Shown here: piece by piece, positions 16,917-25,183 of the stretch | How positions within the stretch are numbered: position 1 is the first letter of the stretch | Layout: each line of letters opens with the position of its first letter | Origin: an uncultured Stenotrophomonas sp. | GTDB lineage: Bacteria > Pseudomonadota > Gammaproteobacteria > Xanthomonadales > Xanthomonadaceae | Reading direction: 5' to 3' | Length of the DNA: 64,000 nt | NCBI RefSeq assembly: GCF_945952405.1 | Contig: NZ_CAMFIA010000018.1 | Span: 17,348 to 81,347 of the forward strand | Program-made: the position numbers and the translations under genes | The notes under the pieces: generated by a model | Database searches by the model: none | Seen by the model: only the letters and a program-made list of their open reading frames with translations | Told to the model about the DNA's origin: nothing

Positions 16917-17813
16917 TCAGGTGGCGAACCAGGTGTGCAGGAAGTCGATCAGCTGGCGCACCTTGGGGGACGGTTGGGTGCTGTGCGGATAGACCGCGTA
17001 GACGCTCTGCTGCGGGAAGCGGTGCTGGCGCAGGACCGGCCGCAGCCGGTCCTGGGCGAGGTCATCCTCGATCAGCCAGCGCGGCAGCACGGTGACGCCG
17101 GCACCGGCTACGGCGAAGGCGCGCAGGCTGCTGGCGCCGTCCACGCGCACCACCGCATTGCCGGGATTGGTGGCGAACAGGGCCTCGCTGCCGTCGGCGG
17201 CGATGACCGGTACATCGGCCAGGCGCGGATAACCGAGACGGGGCAGGGTACCGACCTGCACCGGATCATCGGCGGCGTCGGCGGACGCCAGGCGCGCCAG
17301 CAGCGCCGGTGCAGCGACCGCGCACAACGGGTGCCGCTCCAGCTCGCTGGCATGCAGCTGCGAATCCGGCAGGCGTCCCAGCCGGATCGCCAGGTCGAAG
17401 CGTTCGGGAATCAGGTCGGCCGGTGCCGGAGAGGTCGACAGGTGCAGCTGCAGGGCCGGATGCCGCGCCCGGAAGGCTTCCAGTGCCGCAATCAGGCGCA
17501 GCTGCGCGTATTCCGGCGTGGTGGTCAGGCGTAGTAAGCCCTGCAGCTGATGCTGGTCGCGGCGCGCCGCATCGATCGCTGCCTGCGCTGCGTCCAGGGC
17601 CTGCACGCAGTGCTGCAGGAACTGCTCGCCGGCCTCGGTCAGGGCCAGGTGGCGCGTACTGCGCAGCAGCAGGGTCACGCCCAGCTCCTGCTCCAGCCGT
17701 TTCAGGTTGAAGCTGACCACGGCGCGGCTCAGGCCAAGGCGGTCGGCGGCTGCAGTCAGGCTGCCCGCCTCGACCACGGCGCGGAAGATATCGAAGCGAT
17801 CCAGGCTGACCAC
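16917..17813 (-). CDS. LysR-family transcriptional regulator, divergent from MFS pump
   Basis: A 298-residue LysR regulator of the CrgA-like group: HTH at residues ~5-60 (FRAVVEAGSLTAAADRLGLSRAVVSFNLKRLEQELG) and a substrate-binding-protein-type effector domain. The start is GTG at 17813; the nearby ATG at 17823 is out of frame. The gene is head-to-head with an MFS transporter, and a perfect inverted repeat with LysR spacing lies 10 bp upstream of its start, so it probably controls itself and the pump. Its stop abuts a bidirectional terminator hairpin. Confidence 0.9.
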   Translation of the reverse strand: MVSLDRFDIFRAVVEAGSLTAAADRLGLSRAVVSFNLKRLEQELGVTLLLRSTRHLALTEAGEQFLQHCVQALDAAQAAIDAARRDQHQLQGLLRLTTTPEYAQLRLIAALEAFRARHPALQLHLSTSPAPADLIPERFDLAIRLGRLPDSQLHASELERHPLCAVAAPALLARLASADAADDPVQVGTLPRLGYPRLADVPVIAADGSEALFATNPGNAVVRVDGASSLRAFAVAGAGVTVLPRWLIEDDLAQDRLRPVLRQHRFPQQSVYAVYPHSTQPSPKVRQLIDFLHTWFAT

Positions 17814-17823
17814 GGCGATCCAT

Positions 17824-17842
17824 TGTCAAAACAGGTTTGACA
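17824..17842. promoter_or_regulatory. LysR-type operator between LysR and MFS genes
   Basis: TGTCAAA (17824-17830) and TTTGACA (17836-17842) are perfect inverted repeats separated by ACAGG. Palindromes of the T-N11-A type are the known binding sites of LysR regulators. The right arm contains TTGACA, a possible -35 for the MFS gene, although no good -10 follows at 17 bp. Confidence 0.65.
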
Positions 17843-17918
17843 GTGTTGCAGCTGACGTCGTGTTTTTCCAACAAGGCCGCACCGGCATGCTGGCCGCTTC
17901 CCTGCTGGAGTGCCGCCG

Positions 17919-19277
17919 ATGCCGTCCCCCCGCCTGCGCCATGAGGCGATCTTCCTGCTGGTGTTCGCCCTGGACCTGGTCAACATGTTCATCGCCACGG
18001 TGGCCTATCCGGCGCTGGCGGCCGAGCTGCACGCCGATGTCGGCACCCTGGCCTGGGTCGGAACCGCCTACATGCTGGGCCTGAGCGTGGTGATTCCGCT
18101 GGCGCCGTGGCTGGCCGCGCGCTGTGGTGAGCGCCGCCTGCTGCTGCTGGCGTTGCTGCTGTTCGCGGCCTCTGCGGCGCTGGCCGGGGCGGCGCCGGGC
18201 ATCGGCTGGCTGCTGGGCTGGCGGCTGCTGCAGGGGTTGGCCGGTGGCTTGCTCATTCCGGTGGCACAGGCCGCCGCATACCGGCACTGCACGCCCGACC
18301 AGCGCGGCGCGCTGACCCGGCGCATCCTGCTGGTGGCCCTGCTGGTGCCGGCATTGGCGCCCGCACTGGGCGGAGTGCTGGTGCAGTGGTTGTCCTGGCG
18401 CGGCGTACTCTGGGCCAGCCTGCCGTTGGCGCTGGTGGCGATCGGCCTGGTGCTGGCGTGGATGCCGGGGGACGGCGCACGCCGTGCACCGCGGCTGCAC
18501 GCCTATGCGTTGTCCACCGCGATGGCGGCACTGGCCACGCTGCTGCTGGCGCTGACCTGGCTGGGCGAACCCGGCCACCGCAATGCAGGTGCGGCCCTGC
18601 TGTTGCTTGCCGCAGGCCTGGCGCTGGCACACCTTCGCCATGCGCGGCGGCAGCCGCAACCGCTGTTGCGCTGGTCATTGCTGTCGTATCGCGGACTGCG
18701 CCTGGCCATGCTGGTCTATCTGGCGGTACCGGGCGTGTTCATCGGCAGCCAGCTGGCCAGCACCCTGCAGCTGCACCAGGCCGGCTACAGCGCGGCGCGC
18801 ATCGGTGCGCTGATGCTGCCGTGGGCACTGGCCTCCGCGCTGGCGATCACGGCCAGCCGCCGCCTGCTGGCCCGCTTCGGCCCGGCCACGGTGCTGCGTA
18901 GCGGGATGCTGCTGCAGGCCAGTGGCCTGCTGTTGATGGCGATGCTGCCCCAGCCGGTGTTCACGTTGGCGGCGCTGCTGTTCGCACTGATGGGGGCCGG
19001 TGGCAGCCTGTGCAGCAGCACCGCGCAGACCCTGGCGTTCCACGGCGTCGAGAGCGAGGTGCTGGGCGACGCCAGCGCGCTCTGGAACCTCAATCGCCAG
19101 CTCAGTTTCTGCCTGGGCACCGCCGCCATCGCGCTGCTGCTGGCCCTGGCCATGCAGTGGCTGCCGGCACGTGCGACCGGCGTGGCACTGGGCCTGGCCG
19201 CTGTGCTTACCCTGTTGCCGATGACGCTGCTGCGCCAGCCACACATGCTCACCCTTTCACGACCGGAGAACACCTGA
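17919..19277 (+). CDS. MFS transporter, multidrug-efflux type
   Basis: A 452-residue major facilitator superfamily protein with 12-14 hydrophobic segments from residue ~10 (HEAIFLLVFALDLVNMFIATVAYPAL) to the C-terminus. Family marks include LDLVNMFIATVAYPAL in TM1, APWLAARCGERR (motif A-like) after TM2, and an antiporter motif region (PALAPALGGVLVQWLSWRGVLW). This suits a proton-coupled drug or metabolite exporter. ATG at 17919 has GGAG 8 bases upstream; a GTG at 17910 is the alternative. It overlaps the next gene by one base (TGATG) and is divergent from its presumed LysR regulator. Confidence 0.9.
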   Translation: MPSPRLRHEAIFLLVFALDLVNMFIATVAYPALAAELHADVGTLAWVGTAYMLGLSVVIPLAPWLAARCGERRLLLLALLLFAASAALAGAAPGIGWLLGWRLLQGLAGGLLIPVAQAAAYRHCTPDQRGALTRRILLVALLVPALAPALGGVLVQWLSWRGVLWASLPLALVAIGLVLAWMPGDGARRAPRLHAYALSTAMAALATLLLALTWLGEPGHRNAGAALLLLAAGLALAHLRHARRQPQPLLRWSLLSYRGLRLAMLVYLAVPGVFIGSQLASTLQLHQAGYSAARIGALMLPWALASALAITASRRLLARFGPATVLRSGMLLQASGLLLMAMLPQPVFTLAALLFALMGAGGSLCSSTAQTLAFHGVESEVLGDASALWNLNRQLSFCLGTAAIALLLALAMQWLPARATGVALGLAAVLTLLPMTLLRQPHMLTLSRPENT

Positions 19278-19663
19278 TGGACACCACCGCAGAACATGAA
19301 ATCCACCACCTGCACGAACGGCTGCAGGCCTGGTTCCGCGCCGAGGTCGGCGCCGATGCACTGGATGATCTGATGGCGCATTTCTGCGCGGATTTCAGCA
19401 TGGTCGGTATCGCCGGGCGCCGCCTGCAGCGCGAGGCGGTGCGGGCGTTGTTCGCGGGCGCACATGGCGCCCGGAAGGGGCTGCAGATCACGCTCGAGGA
19501 CATGCAGGCGGTGGCGGCGCCGTTGCCGCTGGCGGTGCTGCGCTATCGCGAGGGCCAGGCCGTTGGCGCAGGGGCAACCGTGTGGCGGGAAGCATTGGCC
19601 GTGCTGCGCCAGGAACAGGGCCGCTGGCGTTGGCTGGCGCTGCATGAAGTGGCGGCAACCTGA
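19277..19663 (+). CDS. NTF2/SnoaL-like small protein
   Basis: A 128-residue cytosolic protein with the helix-helix-beta pattern of NTF2-like folds (LQAWFRAEVGADALDDLMAHFCADFSMVGIAGRRLQREAVRALFAGAH, then ITLEDMQAV and WREALAVLRQEQGRWRWLALHE). Such proteins are often small enzymes or ligand-binding partners; no catalytic residues can be named. Its ATG shares a base with the MFS stop (TGATG), so it is translated with the pump and may act on the same compound. Confidence 0.65.
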   Translation: MDTTAEHEIHHLHERLQAWFRAEVGADALDDLMAHFCADFSMVGIAGRRLQREAVRALFAGAHGARKGLQITLEDMQAVAAPLPLAVLRYREGQAVGAGATVWREALAVLRQEQGRWRWLALHEVAAT

Positions 19664-19666
19664 TCG

Positions 19667-19689
19667 GTAGTGCCGGCCGCTGGCCGGCA
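19667..19689 (+). repeat. GTAG-type palindromic repeat, TGCCGGCC variant
   Basis: GTAG followed by TGCCGGCC-GC-TGGCCGGCA, a near-perfect palindrome in the 184-bp gap after the NTF2-like gene. It is a different sequence class from the CCACGCC units at 11.4 kb. Confidence 0.7.
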
Positions 19690-19847
19690 ACCGTGCCGCG
19701 CGCCCGAGGGGGGATTCGCTTGCCAGCCGGCGGCCGCACATGTGCCATCAGTCCTGCCCGCATCCGCCGCAGAATGCAAAGCCCGCCCACACTTCACGGC
19801 ACAGGGCAGGAGTAGGCTTGAGGCTTTCCTGCCGGGAGGGGTTGTCC

Positions 19848-21758
19848 ATGCGTGTGCGTGCCGTTGCAGTAGCCATCGCCCTTTGCCTGTCCAGCAGCGT
19901 GCTGGCGGCCGATACACCGCCGATGACCCCGGACATCAGCGGCAAGCCCTTCGTCGCGCCGGATGTCGGCCGCGACTACGACAAGCGCGTGGTGATGGTG
20001 CCGATGCGTGATGGCACCCGCCTGTACACGGTGATCGTGGTGCCCAAGGGCGCCCGCAACGCGCCGATCCTGCTGACCCGCACCCCCTACGATGCCGCCG
20101 GCCGTGCCAGCCGCAGTGATTCGCCGCGCATGCGCGACCTGCTGCCACAGGGCGACGAGGTGTTCGTCGATGGCGGTTATATCCGCGTGTTCCAGGACAT
20201 CCGCGGCAAGTACGGTTCCGAGGGCGATTACGTGATGACCCGGCCGCTGCGCGGGCCATTGAACACGACCCCGGTCGACCACGCCACCGACGCGTGGGAC
20301 ACCATCGACTGGCTGGTCAAGAACGTGCCGGAAAGCAACGGCAAGGTCGGCATGCTCGGCTCGTCGTATGAAGGCTTCACTGTGGTGATGGCGCTGACCG
20401 ATCCGCATCCGGCGCTGAAGGTGGCTGCACCGCAGAGCCCGATGGTCGATGGCTGGATGGGCGACGACTGGCTCAACTATGGTGCGTTCCGCCAGGTCAA
20501 CTTCAACTACTTCGCGATGCAGACCGAGAAGCGCGGCAAGGGCACGCCGCTGCCCAGCCTCGGCTACGACGACTACAGCACCTTCCTGCGCATCGGTTCG
20601 GCCGGTGACTACGCGCGTTTCACCGGTGTGGACCAGCTGACCTGGTGGAAGAAGCTGGTCGAGCACCCGGCCTATGACGGTTTCTGGCAGGGCCAGGCGC
20701 TGGACGCGGTGATGGCGAAAACACCGTTGAAGGTACCCACCATGTGGCTGCAGGGCCTGTGGGACCAGGAAGACATGTGGGGGGCCAACCACGCCTACCA
20801 GGCGATGGAAGGACGCGATGCCGGCAACAACCGCAACTACCTGGTGATGGGTCCCTGGCGGCACAGCCAGGTGAACTACAGCGGCAGCGAGCTGGGCGCA
20901 CTGAAGTTCGACGGTGATACCGCGCTGCAGTTCCGCCGCGATGTACTCAAGCCGTTCTTCGACCAGTACCTGGTGGATGGCGCAGCGAAGGCCGATACGC
21001 CGCCGGTACTGATCTACAACACCGGCGAGAACCACTGGGATCGCCTGAAGGGCTGGCCGCGCAGCTGTGACAAGGGCTGCACTGCAAGCAGCAAGCCGCT
21101 GTACCTGCGCGCCGGCGGCAAGCTGGCGTTCCAGGCGCCGGCGGCAGGCGAGGGGGATTTCGAGGAATACGTGTCCGACCCGGCCAAGCCGGTGCCGTTC
21201 GTGCCGCGCCCGGTCCGCTTCGGTGACCGTGACATGTGGACGACGTGGCTGGTCAAGGACCAGCGTTTCGTCGATGGCCGGCCGGACGTGCTGACCTTCA
21301 TCACCGAACCGCTGGCTGCACCGCTGCGCATTGGCGGCGCACCGGTGGTGCACCTGCAGGCTTCGACCAGCGGCACCGACAGTGACTGGGTGGTGAAGCT
21401 GATCGATGTATACCCGGACCAGGAGGCATCGACGCCGGAGATGGGCGGCTACGAGTTGCCGGTCTCGCTGGCGATCTTCCGCGGCCGTTACCGCGAGAGC
21501 TTCAGCGAGCCGAAGGCCCTGGCCGCCAACCAGGTGCTGCCCTACCGCTTCGACCTGCCCAATGCCAACCACACCTTCCAGAAGGGGCACCGGGTGATGG
21601 TGCAGGTGCAGTCCAGCCTGTTCCCGCTGTACGACCGCAACCCGCAGACCTACGTGCCGAACATCTACCTGGCCAGGCCGGGCGATTACCGGAAGGCCAC
21701 GCAGCGGGTCTGGCACAGCGCGGCGCAGGCCAGCTACATCGATCTGCCGGTCTATTGA
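19848..21758 (+). CDS. Alpha-amino-acid ester hydrolase (CocE/NonD family)
   Basis: A 636-residue exported alpha/beta-hydrolase that cleaves or synthesises alpha-amino-acid esters and acylates beta-lactam nuclei. After a signal peptide (VAVAIALCLSSSVLAA), the nucleophile Ser173 sits in GSSYEG, the acid Asp306 in LWDQED and the base His339 in GPWRHS. The carboxylate cluster that binds the substrate ammonium in the Xanthomonas citri enzyme is present as Asp207 (GDDW), Glu308 and Asp309, each one residue offset from that enzyme as I recall it. C-terminal jelly-roll domain follows. ATG at 19848 with GGAGGG upstream. Single gene. Confidence 0.93.
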   Translation: MRVRAVAVAIALCLSSSVLAADTPPMTPDISGKPFVAPDVGRDYDKRVVMVPMRDGTRLYTVIVVPKGARNAPILLTRTPYDAAGRASRSDSPRMRDLLPQGDEVFVDGGYIRVFQDIRGKYGSEGDYVMTRPLRGPLNTTPVDHATDAWDTIDWLVKNVPESNGKVGMLGSSYEGFTVVMALTDPHPALKVAAPQSPMVDGWMGDDWLNYGAFRQVNFNYFAMQTEKRGKGTPLPSLGYDDYSTFLRIGSAGDYARFTGVDQLTWWKKLVEHPAYDGFWQGQALDAVMAKTPLKVPTMWLQGLWDQEDMWGANHAYQAMEGRDAGNNRNYLVMGPWRHSQVNYSGSELGALKFDGDTALQFRRDVLKPFFDQYLVDGAAKADTPPVLIYNTGENHWDRLKGWPRSCDKGCTASSKPLYLRAGGKLAFQAPAAGEGDFEEYVSDPAKPVPFVPRPVRFGDRDMWTTWLVKDQRFVDGRPDVLTFITEPLAAPLRIGGAPVVHLQASTSGTDSDWVVKLIDVYPDQEASTPEMGGYELPVSLAIFRGRYRESFSEPKALAANQVLPYRFDLPNANHTFQKGHRVMVQVQSSLFPLYDRNPQTYVPNIYLARPGDYRKATQRVWHSAAQASYIDLPVY

Positions 21759-21859
21759 GGCAGGGTGCGTTGCGGTCCGCAGCATCGGCGGACCGCTGCC
21801 GCATTGCATCGATCGCCGTCATCGCATAGCGTGCAGCGCTGTTCTGGAGGATGTGCGCG

Positions 21860-23734
21860 ATGACAAGGATGTGGCTCGGCTGCGTGATGCTGGCGGCGGA
21901 ATCGGCAATGGCCGCTACGGGCAGTTTCGCACCCCGGCTGGAGGGGTTCGAACGCAGCGCGCTGATCGGCGTGGACGGTCGGTTGCGGGTGGCTCCGGGC
22001 CAGGTGGACCTGTATCCGCTGGGTGAGAATCGCTGGTACAGCACCGATTGGTTCAGGCGCGCAGCTGGTGGCCAGGTGCCGCCCTCGCGCTGGTACGACG
22101 ATGACGGGCGCCTGCTGCATCAGTCGAATGGCCGCATCCGCTATGGTGATCGCCTGCAGGGCAGCCAGACGCTGTGGCATGTCGAGATGGGGGAGGCGCA
22201 GGGCCGCTACCTGGGCGCCGGCCTGGCCGATGCCCAGGGCAACGTGCATTTCGCGCCCATGCCCGAGCCTGGCCAGTGGAGCCTGCTGCCACCCGATCGG
22301 ATCGTCTGGCAGGGACACGATCGCAGCACCCGGATCTTCGACCTGCACGGTCGCCAGGTGCTCAGCGTGACTGCACCCGAGATATGGGTTGGCGGGCCGT
22401 TCGCAGGCCGCCGCGCCTATGTGGTCTGTGCGGATGCCGAGGCGGCAGCCTGCCGCATCCAGGATGAAACGGGCTCGGTCCTGCTGAGCGGTCATTTCGA
22501 TGATGCGCGGCCTGCGGGTGACAACGGCTGGTGGTTGCGCCAGCACGACACCTGGATGCGTGCCGATGCGGCGGGCCTGCGTGTCGGTCCGGCGCTGTAC
22601 CAGGGGGCGGCGCTTTGGCCGCACTATCGTGCCGGCGCACGATTCGACGACCACCGTTCTGTTCCGCTGGAGGTGCAGCGGTATGCCAATGGCCTCGACA
22701 GCGATACGCCCGAGCGTGGATGGCTGCTGGAGGACGGGCGCTTCGTGGCGTTGCCGAAGCAGGTGAGGGGCACGATCGTGGACTATTGCCCGGGGCGCTG
22801 GCTGCTGCGCGGCGAGAATGGGGATGATGTCATCGTGGATGCGCAGGCGCGCGTGATCGGCAGTGCGCACTCGTTCGGCCTCAACACCCATCCGGTGTTT
22901 CCCTGGCGGCTGCGTATTGCCGACGGTGATCTGGGTGCCGCCATTCTCGACTGCGATGGCAAGGTGCTGTTCGAACGCGCGGAGGTGACCGGCTATGAGG
23001 CAGTGGACACCGGCGTGATGGCGACCCTGGCCGGCGAGGCCGGTCCGCGGTTATGGCTGGATGCGGATCTGAAGCCGCACCTGATGCCGCAGGGACTGCG
23101 GCTGCGGGAGCAGCACATCGCACCGCCGCTGCTGGTGCTGGAGGATGCCGAGGGACGCTCGCACCTTTACAACACCACCCTGGGCAGGGTGGTGGCGCCG
23201 GCGTTCGGATCGGTGGAGGTACTGGCCGCCGGCCACCTGATCTTCCTGCGCGATGGCCGCTACGGGATGATGCTGGCCGACGGCCGTGAAGTACTGCCAC
23301 CGCTCCATGCCGAGATCCTTCCATTGTCCGCTGATCGCGTCTGGACGCGGCAGAGTGTCGGCCATGATGAAGCGTGGCAGACCCGGATCACGCTGTATGA
23401 CGGCGACGCGAGCGTGCTTGCGCAGCGCACGTTCGCGTCGGCCGGGATCAGCCGCATCCCCGGAGCGGAAACCGGTGATCATGCGTCCGGCAGCGTCGAG
23501 CTGCGTTTCGAGCACGACGAAGCCGACGGCCAGTCCTATGGGGTTCAGCAGTGGCTGGATCGCGACGGCCAGGTACGGGCCAGCGCGGTGCACTGCAGGC
23601 CGCAGGAGGGCACGCGCGGGGATGGCAAGGGCGTGCTGCTGGGATCGGGCTGGCGCGTGGACAGTGATCCGCAGCATCCCTGCCGGTTGCCTGCAGGCGT
23701 CATGCAGGCGCTGCAGGGACGCGGCATGCGCTAG
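21860..23734 (+). CDS. Large secreted protein of unknown function, WG-repeat-like
   Basis: A 624-residue exported protein (signal peptide near residues 1-20, ending AESAMAA). I recognise no enzyme. The body is a chain of short beta modules such as LYNTTLGRVVAPAFGSVEVLAAGHLIFLRDGRYGMMLADGREVLPPL, resembling WG-type repeats that pair a value with its output, and probably folds as a beta-propeller. ATG at 21860 is preferred over 21851 because GGAGG at 21846-21850 then has a normal 9-base spacing. It stands alone after the ester hydrolase, 101 bp away, convergent with the AraC gene. Confidence 0.65.
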   Translation: MTRMWLGCVMLAAESAMAATGSFAPRLEGFERSALIGVDGRLRVAPGQVDLYPLGENRWYSTDWFRRAAGGQVPPSRWYDDDGRLLHQSNGRIRYGDRLQGSQTLWHVEMGEAQGRYLGAGLADAQGNVHFAPMPEPGQWSLLPPDRIVWQGHDRSTRIFDLHGRQVLSVTAPEIWVGGPFAGRRAYVVCADAEAAACRIQDETGSVLLSGHFDDARPAGDNGWWLRQHDTWMRADAAGLRVGPALYQGAALWPHYRAGARFDDHRSVPLEVQRYANGLDSDTPERGWLLEDGRFVALPKQVRGTIVDYCPGRWLLRGENGDDVIVDAQARVIGSAHSFGLNTHPVFPWRLRIADGDLGAAILDCDGKVLFERAEVTGYEAVDTGVMATLAGEAGPRLWLDADLKPHLMPQGLRLREQHIAPPLLVLEDAEGRSHLYNTTLGRVVAPAFGSVEVLAAGHLIFLRDGRYGMMLADGREVLPPLHAEILPLSADRVWTRQSVGHDEAWQTRITLYDGDASVLAQRTFASAGISRIPGAETGDHASGSVELRFEHDEADGQSYGVQQWLDRDGQVRASAVHCRPQEGTRGDGKGVLLGSGWRVDSDPQHPCRLPAGVMQALQGRGMR

Positions 23735-23741
23735 TGCGTTG

Positions 23742-23774
23742 CGCCGCGTCGGGCGCGCCGCGCCCGGCGCGGCG
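23742..23774. terminator. Long GC palindrome between convergent genes
   Basis: CGCCGCG-T-CGGGCGCG (23742-23757) pairs with CGCGCCCG-G-CGCGGCG (23759-23774) with one mismatch. It lies between the stops of the secreted protein and the AraC gene. It lacks T-tracts, so it would work as a bidirectional barrier or 3'-end stabiliser rather than a classical terminator. Confidence 0.5.
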
Positions 23775-23783
23775 GCATGCCGC

Positions 23784-24737
23784 TCAACCGACCTTCGACG
23801 GACCGGTACGCCAGCGGCTGGGAACCAGGCCGAAGCGCTTGCGGAAGGCGGCCGCGAAGTTGCTGGGGTGGCGGTAGCCACTGGCGGCCGCGGCCTGCTC
23901 GACGGTCCAGCCGTCTTCGCGCAGGCCCTGCTCGGCATGGCGCATGCGCTGTTCGTGCAGGTAGTCGAACACCGAACACCCATACTGCTGGGCAAAATGC
24001 CGGCGCAGTGAGCTCGGACTCATGCAGGCCAGCTGCGCCAGCTCGACCAGGCTGTGGGCATGGCTGGGTTCATCGTGGAGATAGGCGCGCACGCGCTCCA
24101 GGCGCTCACGCTGGCCCGCGCGCAATGTGCGCACCTGGTCGGTCTGCAGGTCCTCGGCCTGCAGGCCGACGGCCAGCAGCTGCAGCGCGACGCCTTCGCG
24201 CCACAACGCATCGATACCGTCCTGCCAGGGGTTTTCGAACAGCTGGCCAAGCACCGGCAGCAAGGTGTGCGGGATCGCCCAGTGGCGGCATTCCAGGTGC
24301 GCATTGAGCGCGCGCTCCAGCTGCGGCAGCTGGAACAGGTCCGGGTCGATCTGGCCCGGAACCATCACGCTCACCCCGCGCATGCGGGTCTCGCCCGGAT
24401 GCGCACCGGTCATCTCGATCTGCTCGCGATGGTGCGCGGTCATCGCGGTGCCGGCGCGCAGGGTGAAGCCGCCACGCCGGGGGATGCGTACATCCACCTG
24501 GCCCTGCAGCATCACGCGGATGGCCAGGCCGGGATTCTGCTGCGCGGTGGCGACATACGGGAATCGATTGTGGACGTCAGACGCGATCAGGCTCATGCCG
24601 CCGCGCAGGAACTGTTCGTTGACCTCGCCGTGGCCGGCCCACTGGTCGTCGCGCAGGTGTTCCGGATCGGCGCGGTAGTCAAAGCCATGACGGTGGCCGA
24701 AGCGGCGGTAGTCAGCAAAAGTGAAGTATCGGGACAT
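23784..24737 (-). CDS. AraC-family transcriptional regulator, PchR-like
   Basis: A 317-residue AraC/XylS regulator. The C-terminal double HTH spans residues ~225-315 (SLVELAQLACMSPSSLRRHFAQQYGCSVFDYL and TVEQAAAASGYRHPSNFAAAFRKRFG). The N-terminal sensor resembles PchR-type siderophore regulators in length and in its IRVMLQGQVDVRIPRRG strand, but this is inference and no siderophore gene is nearby. ATG at 24737. It is divergent from the SDR gene across a 446-bp AT-rich spacer. Confidence 0.85.
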   Translation of the reverse strand: MSRYFTFADYRRFGHRHGFDYRADPEHLRDDQWAGHGEVNEQFLRGGMSLIASDVHNRFPYVATAQQNPGLAIRVMLQGQVDVRIPRRGGFTLRAGTAMTAHHREQIEMTGAHPGETRMRGVSVMVPGQIDPDLFQLPQLERALNAHLECRHWAIPHTLLPVLGQLFENPWQDGIDALWREGVALQLLAVGLQAEDLQTDQVRTLRAGQRERLERVRAYLHDEPSHAHSLVELAQLACMSPSSLRRHFAQQYGCSVFDYLHEQRMRHAEQGLREDGWTVEQAAAASGYRHPSNFAAAFRKRFGLVPSRWRTGPSKVG

Positions 24738-25183
24738 TGCTCGGCACGTACGCAGGAGGTGGACACTGGCGGCACCTCGCCCATGTGCTCTGCAATGCAG
24801 ATGCAGCTCCGATCGTTACCTGTGCAGACCCGCTGCGATGCGGTGGCGACGGCACTCTGGATGGCTGGGGAAACGCCAGATTGGAATGTTTGTGTCGAAG
24901 AAACTGGAAACGTTTCCCATTGTCGCCCTGATTCACCCGCATTTGATTCCAGGATGGTCAAAACAATTGGTCATTACGGCCAAATTGAATTTGCAGCCGA
25001 ACATACGCCGGCGTTTTGCCCGCATATCCGTACGCAATTCCATACATCAACTTGAGTTGAGGTTTTATCAGTAGAACGATCAATGGCAGCAGCGCTGTCG
25101 GCCCGGTCGTCACGGCAGAAGGCGTAGCGTGACCGGTTGGCGGCGAAATGCCGCATGGCTCCCCCCACTGATGGAGAACGTAG
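24738..25183. other. AT-rich intergenic region with two operator-like dyads
   Basis: This 446-bp divergent spacer between the AraC and SDR genes is noticeably lower in GC from about 24880 to 25080. It contains a perfect 12-bp palindrome GGAAACGTTTCC (24905-24916) of LacI/GalR type, and an 18-bp imperfect dyad CATCAACTTGAGTTGAGG (25045-25062) with the geometry of MerR/SoxR boxes. No convincing coding frame is seen. GGAGAA lies upstream of the SDR ATG. Confidence 0.55.
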
